The notes under the pieces are model-generated. The model saw only the letters and a list, made by a program, of their open reading frames with translations. It had not been told where the DNA came from and did not search any database. DNA of 64,000 nt from Corticium candelabrum (Eukaryota; Porifera; Homoscleromorpha; Homosclerophorida; Plakinidae). Of the stretch, positions 48,580 through 57,949 are shown piece by piece. The position numbers were made by a program, and so were the translations under genes. Positions within the stretch are counted from its first letter, which is position 1, and every line of letters starts with the position of its first letter. The stretch spans positions 5,324,651 through 5,388,650 of the forward strand of contig NC_085105.1 of NCBI RefSeq assembly GCF_963422355.1, written 5' to 3'.

Positions 48580-50316
48580 CTAGTGATTTGTAATCTCTCC
48601 TAAAACATGTCTACAAGCTGGAGTGCTCCTTGTACCATCACTACTAATATTGGCTATAGTGCAAGGAATGTGAAACTCAATTAACTTAAAAACTGCTAAA
48701 CTGAAGTCCCTTACAACTCCTAGTGACCTAACATCATTATCTGATCGAATCTTATTACATTTTTTTACTAATTTATCAATCACTAACATGGATAACACCC
48801 CATCTAGTCCTCTCATTCTGTATCTTGTGCCACCTGCCGTCCTTCTAAGTTCAAGTAGTGCTTTCCTCAAAGCAGCTCTCTGACCAGCAACAACACGACG
48901 TGATCTCAACGGTGCAGATCTGCATGGAATAGGAGGAAGTGGTAAGGTGCAATCCACCTCTGGCTGAAAAATATGAGGTCGCTCATCAGATGCATTGCAC
49001 AAGGAACAGCACAAATTACTATCAGGTAATGGCTCATCTGACTGCAAAATCTTGTAAACAAGAACTCTTCTCAAACAGACCTTATTTGAGGCAAGAGTCA
49101 CAATTTCGTTGTTGCACACTGACAGCCTACGGTCCTGAGAGTGTGCCACAAACCGAACAAGGCACAACCTTAGTGGATCTCTCCCTCCACGTCCAGCAAG
49201 TTGCACAAGCTCAGATCCACTGTCTGGCAAACCGAATAGAATAACTTCACTGGTGTCATCAATGTCCACACCAAGGCCAAACGCACTAGTAGCTACCATG
49301 ACTCGCTGCTTGCCACGCTTGAATTCTCCATAGTGTTGAGATCGCCCCTCAAGTGTCATTGTGGCATGGTATTTTCCTTCTGTACCCCTGGTTATACTAC
49401 TGCAGCTGTACACAAGATGAATATACACTTTATACAAAACATCCTTTGATCTGCAAAATATAAGAGTTTTTGGAATATCTTTAGAATACTTTACAGAGGA
49501 CAACATAGAAGCTAACAAGTGGAAGACTGACGAAATAGAGGTGGATGAATCCAAAGAAAAATGTAAGTTTGGACGATTTAGAGATCCAGATACTAGAACA
49601 TAGTCAGGCATATTCAGATGTTGGGTTACAGAAGTAATAAGGAAGAGTGGAGCTGTTGCTGAGAGAACCATAATTGGAACAGTAGGCAGGCAAGAACGAA
49701 TAAAACTTAGTTCCTTGTAAGAAGGTCTAAATGTAGACCCCCACTCTTCGATCAGATGTACTTCATCAATAGCAATGAAGGAGATTGCTGTCTTCAATCG
49801 CCTAGACAATGCGTTTTGCCAAAAACTTGATGTGATCGCTTCTGGAGACGTATAAACTAGACAAACCACTGTTACCCACCATTGCCTGACCAAAAGATTG
49901 TCCAATACTACTCACTTAGTTTGTACTTGCTGGAAGAAATGTCTTTCAACAGTTTCTCGTCTGACAAGGACTCAATTCGTGTGACAGACACTTCCTTTTT
50001 TACCAGTTTGGAGACCTTGAATCATCAGGAGGCTAATAACTAAAGCAAACTGGCTGCTTCAAGCAACTACACCTACCTGATCATGCATCAATGATATCAG
50101 CGGGCTAATGATCACACACACTCCGTTCAAGAGAAGGGCAGGCAGTAGGTAGCACAAAGATTTGCCGCCCGAAGTCTTCAGTCGAACAAACACATCCTTG
50201 TTCGAAAGAATAGCCTTGGAGGCCTCAAGCTGACCTTCACGAAAACTATGGTGTCCAAATACGTCGGAAAGAACAGATTTCAGACCGAGTTCAATATTTG
50301 CGCTTTCAGAAGCCAT
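48580..50316 (-). CDS. RecQ-family ATP-dependent DNA helicase (538 aa), transposon-borne
   Basis: Three exons on the minus strand: 50,316-50,077, 50,015-49,916 and 49,856-48,580. Introns of 61 and 59 bp have GTAGGT and GTGAGT donors; splicing restores KYKLIYTSPEA. An in-frame ATG at 50,388 would add 24 residues. SF2 helicase motifs are present: motif 0 (FGHHSFREGQ), Walker A TSGGKS (48-53), DEVH box (144-147, usually DEAH), SATAP (179-183), TLIFC (244), ATSAFGLGVDID (302) and QLAGRGGRD (332-340). RecQ zinc-binding cysteines follow at about 374, 396/397 and 400. No HRDC or exonuclease domain is seen. It should unwind DNA 3'-5'; a role in transposition is inferred from co-location within the TIRs. 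Confidence 0.93.
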
Positions 50317-50652
50317 TCCGCGCTTTGTGAAGAGTCTGCGCACAGCTGTGCGGATCAAGTACCCTATGCTATGTCTGAGACCTACCACTCTGGTACTAAT
50401 AAAAAGATTCTACCATTCCGTAACGGCCTACCCAAAGGGTTCCCACCTCCCAGCTTACCGTGTCTTCTACGCCTTCTGAAAACATCCTGCAGGTTGTTCA
50501 ACGTAAGAGATATATTGGTGATCGCAGGAGAAACGCGTCCACGTCCAAGAGACTTTCTGTGTGACACGTGAGAATAGCACTTACACTAATCGTGTTAGTA
50601 GCCCGAGGCTTTGTGACATACGAGCTAAGATGATCATCTAATAGCATAAACG

Positions 50653-50741
50653 GTAGGTGGTATGATCCCAGACTCTCTCCAGTGTTTTCGTGTTATACGG
50701 GAACCGGGCACGACAGCGCGAGAGGGTCTGGTACGAGGCTA
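50653..50741 (-). repeat. Right terminal inverted repeat of the DUF6589/RecQ transposon
   Basis: The inverse of 45,680-45,768 with six mismatches. The internal hairpin-forming repeat is kept with one mismatch. Confidence 0.92.
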
Positions 50742-50915
50742 ACCTAAGCCACGTTATTGCAATTTTTTGTTGGCAACAAGAGTCTAGGTTGGTCGGGCTC
50801 ATGAAACAACAAAATCAAGTTGATGTGGCCTAACTCATGGTGATGTTAGATATTGACTGGCACTTGTATTGTTGCTTGTAATTTGTGTTTAGTAAGTCAT
50901 TGTGTTGTTTTGTAG

Positions 50916-51014
50916 CTATAACTTACTACAGGTCAATACTGGTGAGGTTGTCTACCCTTCTTATGTCATCGACAGACCATCTCTTTTGTTCAGTACGAGA
51001 GATGAGCTTCTAAG
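50916..51014 (+). CDS. FAN1: FAN1 exon 6
   Basis: This 99-bp exon was too short to appear as an ORF but matches FAN1 closely: YNLLQVNTGEVVYPSYVIDR, then LLFSTRDELL. It corresponds to the conserved V-N-x-G-x-x-x-(F/Y)-P-S-Y-x-I-x-R block. The acceptor GTTTTGTAG and donor GTAACT give phases 2 and 2, which fit exon 5 (split codon AT+C) and exon 7 (AG+C). It is isolated by a 16.6-kb intron upstream and an 11.3-kb intron downstream, and begins only 174 bp after the RecQ transposon. Confidence 0.9.
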
Positions 51015-51138
51015 GTAACTTGTCTACTTTCATCAGTGTGGTATACAGTAGCATAATTTTTGCATTTTTTGGGTTGTTGTTTGCGTGCATAACTTAATTG
51101 TGATTAATAACTGTATTACTTTGTTTTTATATGTCACT

Positions 51139-51601
51139 GGCCGTGTTCACAGTACTGGTTATAGCGTTATCCAACTAGGGTCTAATAACTAAACTACAGT
51201 CTGAACACTAGCCGTGGTTATCGCGTAGCTATAGCATAGTTATGGCGTAGTTATTGAACTAAGCTTGCGACCTTGGTTAGAGCGTAGTTACAGTAGTTAC
51301 GCATGCGTAGTAGGCCTAGATGATTAGTTTCACTTACCGGGGAAGAGTCTGGCTATGCAAGACTACTAGATGATGCATAGTCGTAACTGTCAAAGTCAGC
51401 TGTTGAAATGATGCGTTTACCAGACATACTGACATGCATAACAAACTTCCGTTTCTGCACATTTCACTTCTGGATACATAGTACTATAGAACCATGTTCA
51501 CGCTAGTGTGAAAACCCCTAGGTAACTATACCGTAGTTGCCAAACTACGAATCTAACTATAGTTGCATAACTACGCTATAACTAGCAGTGTAAACACGGC
51601 C
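51139..51601. mobile_element. MITE with GGCCGTGTTCACA ends, 3-bp duplication ACT
   Basis: The left end GGCCGTGTTCACAGTACTGG is mirrored by the right end (CTAGCAGTGTAAACACGGCC). ACT lies on both sides (51,136-51,138 and 51,602-51,604). The interior has repeated GTAGTTA/TAACTAC-type units. A 3-bp duplication suggests the PIF/Harbinger group; it is non-coding. Confidence 0.8.
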
Positions 51602-52672
51602 ACTGTCATGGGCTTTATTGGACTTTTTGTTTGTTTATACTTCAGACTAAACTATTTGTAGAATGTGATACCTTCCTTATATAAGTCGAAACTGCTTATA
51701 TGCAGCTAGTGATTGAGGATCTTCAGGTATTTTTGCATTTGTGGAGTTAAGTTTTTCTTGAATGCTAGTCTATTTTGCTGTAAACCAGTGAACTATTAAA
51801 TAGTGTTTCGTTTCATTAACTTGCATAGTTGACCGTTATGTGTCAGAAATTATGAACTAAGAAATACTGATTTGTTCTCTGTACAAGATAAAAAATTATT
51901 TTCCAGGATGGTCAAACATTATTTTAGTTGGAAACAGAAGAACAAAGAAAGATAGCTTCCTTTAGCGTAGCACTTAAGAACGACTTCTCAACTTGTTGTT
52001 CCCATTGTTATGATGAGAGAAGGCAGACCTATCTCCAAATGGTCTATCTGAAGGTTGCCTGCAAATAACACAAACAAAAGGAGACTCTATTAATTCTCTC
52101 AGAAAAACAGAACTGATGACTCGACATCTAAGCGTCTAACAGTTTTGAAAAAACCACAATACAGATAGGTAGACCTGAATGGAATCTGATGACTCACCTG
52201 CTAACTACTAACTCGAATCGTTTAAATAGGTGGTGTGCGCTTGCATGCAAATCACATGTACTTGTCAAAACTGTCAATCTGTAGTGATATTATTTGAGCA
52301 GATTTTTGTGTAGTAACTTTGTTTTATCTAGGTGTCAATAGAGCACACAGTCAAACTAGAAAAAACAAACTTATTTGATTACACAACGGGTGTGCAGTCA
52401 CTTGCAGTATGGTGGTATGGGTAAGATTTCTATGGGAGCCCAGACTTACTACTGATTAACATGGTTGACCAAAATATGGGTTAGAAAGACAGGCTGCAAC
52501 GCATTTGGTCAGAAGTCTCTATTTAACGTTCATGTTGTCTTTTTCATTTATTGTAATGATATGTGGCAAACATACCATGAAACGTTGTGGGACAGCTATT
52601 GTGTTAAAATGTTGAGGAATAATGATATACCTTAATTAACAGTTTTCTCATTCCTCAAACATGGACCATCTA
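51602..52672. other. Intron sequence, no supported feature
   Basis: AT-rich intron 6 sequence without coding similarity or bounded repeats. Confidence 0.4.
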
Positions 52673-55081
52673 GGTCAGTGGGTCTTTTGGCCATTTTAAA
52701 TTTCAAATTTTGAAATTTTGAAATTTTAATTTCTCTATTTTTAAATTTAATTTTTATTTAACAATTTTTAATTTTTAAAAATGGCATTACATTTTCAAAT
52801 TTTAATCTTCTAAAAAATCAAAATTTAAAATTTTATTATTTAAAATTTATAAATTTTTAGGTTCAGTATATTAGAAATTGCTTTGCCGACGAGATGAACT
52901 GATGGCCGGATTTGAACTAACAGAAATTAAACGTGCATTTGTTCTCTCAAATAACTTGAGTGCATCAGAAAAAAGAAGACTGAAAGAACGAGTATCAGTG
53001 TACGCGGTAGGGAGTTGATTGGATGGTGTAGGGGTTCATTCCAATGCGTGCTGATATGTTGATTCAATTAAACTAGGCGTGGTTTCTGCTAATCACATCA
53101 GCACGTTCCTGCTTTCTTCTGTACTGAGTTTCTGCACCTGTATGCTGCTTCAGACAGTTAACTCAAAGTGCTATTATTGTAGTCTCACAGTCCTGTCTCT
53201 TGCGCTAATTTCATTTTTCTTTAAATGTTGTCTCATGCACGTACTTAGCTGTTGGTAGAAGAATAGGTGGATAGTGTAGATAGATGTGTAGGATTGACCA
53301 AACTGCAGTTTTGTCTAGAGCACCTAGAACACATGCAACCTGCGTGATAGCTCAGATAGAACCAGAATGCTCTCTACAACCTCTAGATGTACTACACATA
53401 TCACCTTAGCTCTAGCTGTCCAAACTAACTCAACAACTAGAGACATGCAGTAACTCTAAAGCTCCCATCTACAGTACAACGCGGCATACAAATTAGTATG
53501 CAACTCATATATGTACCTGTTCAGCTGCAGCCCACTATTAATTAATTAAACATAAAGAAAGATAATTTGCACGCTGTTCAGTCAGTTGGAAGCAACTGCA
53601 TTGGGTTTTGCTTGTGTTTCGAAGGTTCAATATTGCAGTGATTCTCAACGGCTTTTTTATTGAATTTAATCAAACGAATTCTTATTCAAATTGTATTTCT
53701 GTTGATGATCTGAGTTGGTAAACACAAATATTAAGTTTTAAACGAATTGAATGTTATCTTCATGTAATACCAGAGCTCCGATTATTTGAAATCGGCCCAT
53801 AAGTATGAACATATCTGATCACTACTTCTGCAAATGTGCAGTTTTTAAAGTAAACTGCACATACAAACTTGTACTGATGGTGGTAATATTTTGAATAGTT
53901 GATATTAATATCTCCACTATAATAGTTATTTGGATGTCACTTGGCTGCAAAGTGCTATTGAATTACAATGTCTTCAAGTGGGTGGTAGAGATAACTTTAA
54001 GCGTAATAGTTCTAATTCAAATTGTTGCTATTGATGACATGAGTTGTTCAACACAAATATTAATATGAAGGAGTGAATGTTATCTTCATGTAATACCAGA
54101 GCTCCGATTACTTGAAATCGGCTCATAGTATGAACATATCTGATCACTACTTCTGCAAGTGTGAACATATCTGATCACTACTTCTGCAAGTGTGCAGTTT
54201 TTAAAGTAAAACTGCACGTACAAACTTGTACATACTGGTCACGGTAAGATGTTTTGAAATAGTTTGAATAGATGATATCAATATCTCCATCTATAATAGT
54301 TATTTGGAGGTCGATCACTTTAGCTGCAAAGTGCTAATGAATTACAAGGTCTTCATGGCTCATAATCAAAATAGTTCTAATGCAAATTGTATTTCTGTTG
54401 ATGACATGAATTGCTCAACACAAATTTTGATAATGATCGAATTGAATATTATATCTTCTTCTATACAGTGTAGTAGTTTTCTCCACACTGAACAGTACGC
54501 TTATAATTTGTGGTTTGACGCTCAACTACAAGTAGATCGAGTTTATGCATGTAGATCTTCATGACACGACCATGCATAGACGCGCCTTCAGCTACAATAG
54601 CACTTCGAGTTAACTGTCTGAAGCAGCGTACAGGTGGAGAAACTCAGTACAGAAGAAAGCAGAAACGTGTCGATGTGATTAGCAGAAACCGCGCCTAGTT
54701 TAATTGAATCAACATATCAGCATGCGTTGGAATGCACCCCTACACCATCCAATCGACTCCCTACCGCGTACACTGCTACTCGTTCTTTCAATTTTCTTTC
54801 TGATGCACTCAAATTATTTGAGAGAACGGATGCGTGTTTAATTTCTGTTAGTTCAAGTTTGGCGATCAGTTCATATATACAACTACATTCGCTTTCTCGT
54901 CAGCAAAGCAGTTTCTAATATACCAAACCTAAGAATTTGAATTTGAAATAATAAAATTTTAAATTTTGATTTTTCAAAAAATTAAAATTTGAAAATATAA
55001 TACAAATTCTAAAAAATAAAAGCGTTATATAAAAATTAAGTTTAAAAATTAAATTTAAAATGTCTGAAAGGCCCACTGACC
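52673..55081. mobile_element. Foldback element with about 500-bp inverted repeats, 6-bp duplication CATCTA
   Basis: The left arm 52,673-about 53,185 and right arm about 54,570-55,081 are inverted copies. They begin GGTCAGTGGG and include a very AT-rich stretch of AAATTT words, then a unique part (ACTGAGTTTCT, AGACAGTTAACTC). CATCTA flanks both ends (52,667-52,672 and 55,082-55,087). The core (about 53,640-54,480) holds two to three direct copies of a block of about 330 bp (CATGTAATACCAGAGCTCCG, ATATCTGATCACTACTTCTG). No transposase is visible, so it is probably non-autonomous. Confidence 0.85.
53690..54480. repeat. Tandem copies of an about 330-bp block in the foldback core
   Basis: Sequences beginning TTCAAATTGT...GTTGATGA and containing GAGCTCCGATTA and AAAGTGCTA recur near 53,690, 54,015 and (partial) 54,375. 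The second copy has a further short duplication of TGTGAACATATCTGATCACT. Confidence 0.8.
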
Positions 55082-55157
55082 CATCTAATTCTTTATTTCT
55101 TTACTGTATCTTTTGTGTGAATTGGGTAAATGTAAGTTGTGTGTGCCTACATTACTT

Positions 55158-55159
<2 letters not shown>

Positions 55160-55231
<72 letters not shown>

Positions 55232-55236
55232 GTGTG

Positions 55237-55290
<54 letters not shown>
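55160..55290. repeat. (GT)n microsatellite
   Basis: About 130 bp of GT units with two GC steps, at the 5' edge of LINE copy C. Confidence 0.96.
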
Positions 55291-55293
<3 letters not shown>

Positions 55294-57949
55294 CAATAGG
55301 ATTTCTGAGCAAAGTTTAGATCTGATTGATAAGAAACATGTTGCTCACATCCATTGTGTCCATTCTCACGATAAACAAGAATCACATGCTAAATGTACTG
55401 AATTGAATTGCAAGAATAGTGAAAAATGCTTAGGAAAGGACAAACAAGTATGGCTAAATCAGGAAATGAGAATTTTGAGAGTGATTGTAAACAACACAAG
55501 CATGGTACATTCTTTAGGAAAAACTCAGGAAGTTTGATAATGTGTTGATGCAGCCCCCGGATGTGATCTTAGATGAACACGGTCACAAATTGTCGACAAC
55601 TGAAGATCAATTAGCTTGTTGGCAATGTCACTTTTGAGTCAGTGTTGAATGTGATATATCCAGTGACCTTAGACATTGGTGTTTTGTTTGTTCGGTTCCT
55701 GGAACTCCACTTATTGATAAGGAAATTATAGAAGCCATTAGAAAGTTGAGGAAAGGTAAGGCAACTAGGTCAGAATGGAATAGCGGCAGAGTTTCTCAAA
55801 GGAGGACCACCTGAACTTGTTGACTAGCCGGCTAATTGAGATTATCCGATTGATCTGGAAAACTTTTAAAGATCTTCAAGAATGGAAAGATTCGGTTCTG
55901 ATTCCATTATTAAAAAAGAAAGACCGTCTGGTATGTGATAACAATAGTGGGATATCCAGGGCTGCCACACTTTTATGGAGAAAATTACATAGTTTGGCTG
56001 TTTAATGTATTATAGACACGACCACTCCATCAACTATATTGACCCGCCCATTTTAAAGCCACGCTGCTGCAAATCACACAGTTGATTAACTCGCAAAGAA
56101 CTACATGATGTCAATGATGATGTACCATATTATGATTTATGACATCTAAATATATCACGTAACGTCAATTATCAAAGTTTGCGTAGTTGCAATAAAGCTA
56201 CTAAATGGTGCCACTTTGTTACTAGAAGGTACAAAGCACAAGAAATGATAGTGCTGATTTACGAACTCTTCAAAGTAGACAGCAGTGCTTTCCTTTTGTG
56301 CTGTAGCAATCAACCCACTGGAGGTACCATGAGAATGGCTATCCAAGATGATGAACAAGTCACACTCTTGCAGAAAACACACTGCGAAAGAGTATGGCAT
56401 TATGACCAAGTACACCGGCCACCACTTTATTGACAGAAATTTAGGCTCTGCAGATAGAGTCTGGGTTGCACAAAATAATCCTCACTATAATCGCCAGTCC
56501 AAGTGATGTCTACTAAAGTCATCGCATCATAAGCACTAAGATGTCATTTCAAACCCAGCTGATCGCAAAAAGGTGTTCTCCTGTGGCAAAGATGGTAATT
56601 TTGTTTCTGAAAGAACCTTCTGACATACACATACTGCAATAACAATGCAAGCATTGCTGCCGTTGCGTCCATCAATACGAGACTGGCACTTTGAATGTGC
56701 AAGTAAGTACTCTGAATCCGTTGACAAAAATGAATCCTGTTTGTCATTACTTTGCATTATACGTGATTGAAGAAATTCAAACGCGCTGGGTCTACGACTT
56801 TCTCCATAGCATCCTTTGGAGTAGCTGTTGACACTTTGGCTGCTGTTGCAATGTGTTGACAGCAGAAGGAACTCTTGCGTGGACGCTTACGTGGAACAGG
56901 ACATTATATGTTTGTTACCGGGACGATCTTCTCTAGCAATTTGTACTTGCTTGCGGGTTCTGACACACGCAACTGCTTAGCAGTACAAGTAGAATCTTTT
57001 ATTGCAGACGACTCAGACACAACAACAGAGCTGTTTTGGGAAACGTTTGGGTTTTTCCTGTCGTTCCTGAAATTTTCCGTGCATTCAAATGTACTAGTGG
57101 ACGACGTAGCCTTGACACGATCAGCTGCCTTAGCTACATGTTGTGGTAAATCTTGTCTCATTGATAACGACGGCTTAAATGTTGAGAATGTTGTTTGGCC
57201 TCGGTTGCAATCAATGGTCAAGGCAGTTCCGATGCTGTTGCGACTTTGGTTTTATCAGTGCCCATAGTTGAAAAGTTATGTTCAATATCAGCACTACAGT
57301 GTTCGGTATGACCAACACAACTGCTGAGAAACGAGATAGCAAGGAGAATTCTTGGCAGCCTGAGGTATCTTGCAATTTGCGTACTCCGTGCCAGTAGTAG
57401 TCTACCGAATCATGTGGCAAGCTGACAGTGTTGTAGCACTAATAGTGCTGTCACTCGCGCTGCAACTGTGTGATGTCTTGTGGACTAATGATATTGGGAA
57501 AGCGCCGTGTGAGATCAGCAGTTGCTCTAGCTGAATGTTGTTTGCCTTTTTTAGGGCAAAGAACTGGAGGTTAGATAAACTGGACACGACAGAGGTAACT
57601 GCCTTTTGATCTCCTTTGCCATCATAATGTAAAACCTGTGACACACAGAGATGAAGGCATCTTTGTCAGATTCCGACATAAAGATTTCCACAATATCAGA
57701 AGAATCTACGCTTATGACCAAGTCATTACTGTCACTCCAATTTGTCGGATCTTTAAGATCAACATTAAGGCTGTCAGCTGTCTGGTTTAATTAACTTTGA
57801 CTGGTTGATGCAATTCATGAGAAGATAGAGAAGCTCTCACTGGTCATCATACTGTTTGTGTATCATGACACCTCAGTCTGATAATGACGGTTGAAATCAG
57901 TAATAATTAATAGAGCTTGTTCTAGGAAATAAAATAGGATTTCGCGAGA

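Larger units (their letters stand above)
45680..50741. mobile_element. TIR DNA transposon carrying DUF6589-type transposase and RecQ helicase
   Basis: 89-bp terminal inverted repeats at 45,680-45,768 and 50,653-50,741 start TAGCCTCGTACCAGACCCTC and differ at only six positions. They are bounded by a perfect 8-bp direct duplication ACCTAAGC (45,672-45,679 and 50,742-50,749). Inside are two convergent spliced genes with intact frames: a DUF6589-type protein (+) and a RecQ-family helicase (-), their stops only about 70 bp apart. Almost all of the interior is coding. An 8-bp duplication is shared by hAT, P and some KDZ-like superfamilies, but the protein does not look like hAT. Intact frames and a perfect duplication suggest a young, possibly mobile copy. 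Confidence 0.92.

Noticed and set aside
48580..50388. Bacterial contamination as source of the RecQ helicase
   Set aside because: The gene has two spliceosomal introns and lies within TIRs inside an animal gene's intron.
45937..50388. Domesticated host genes nested in a FAN1 intron
   Set aside because: Matched TIRs and a perfect 8-bp duplication at both ends show that both genes belong to one mobile element.
56875..57267. 130-codon plus-strand ORF inside hAT B
   Set aside because: It is opposite to the transposase remnants with no recognisable motif; probably a chance frame in decayed element DNA.
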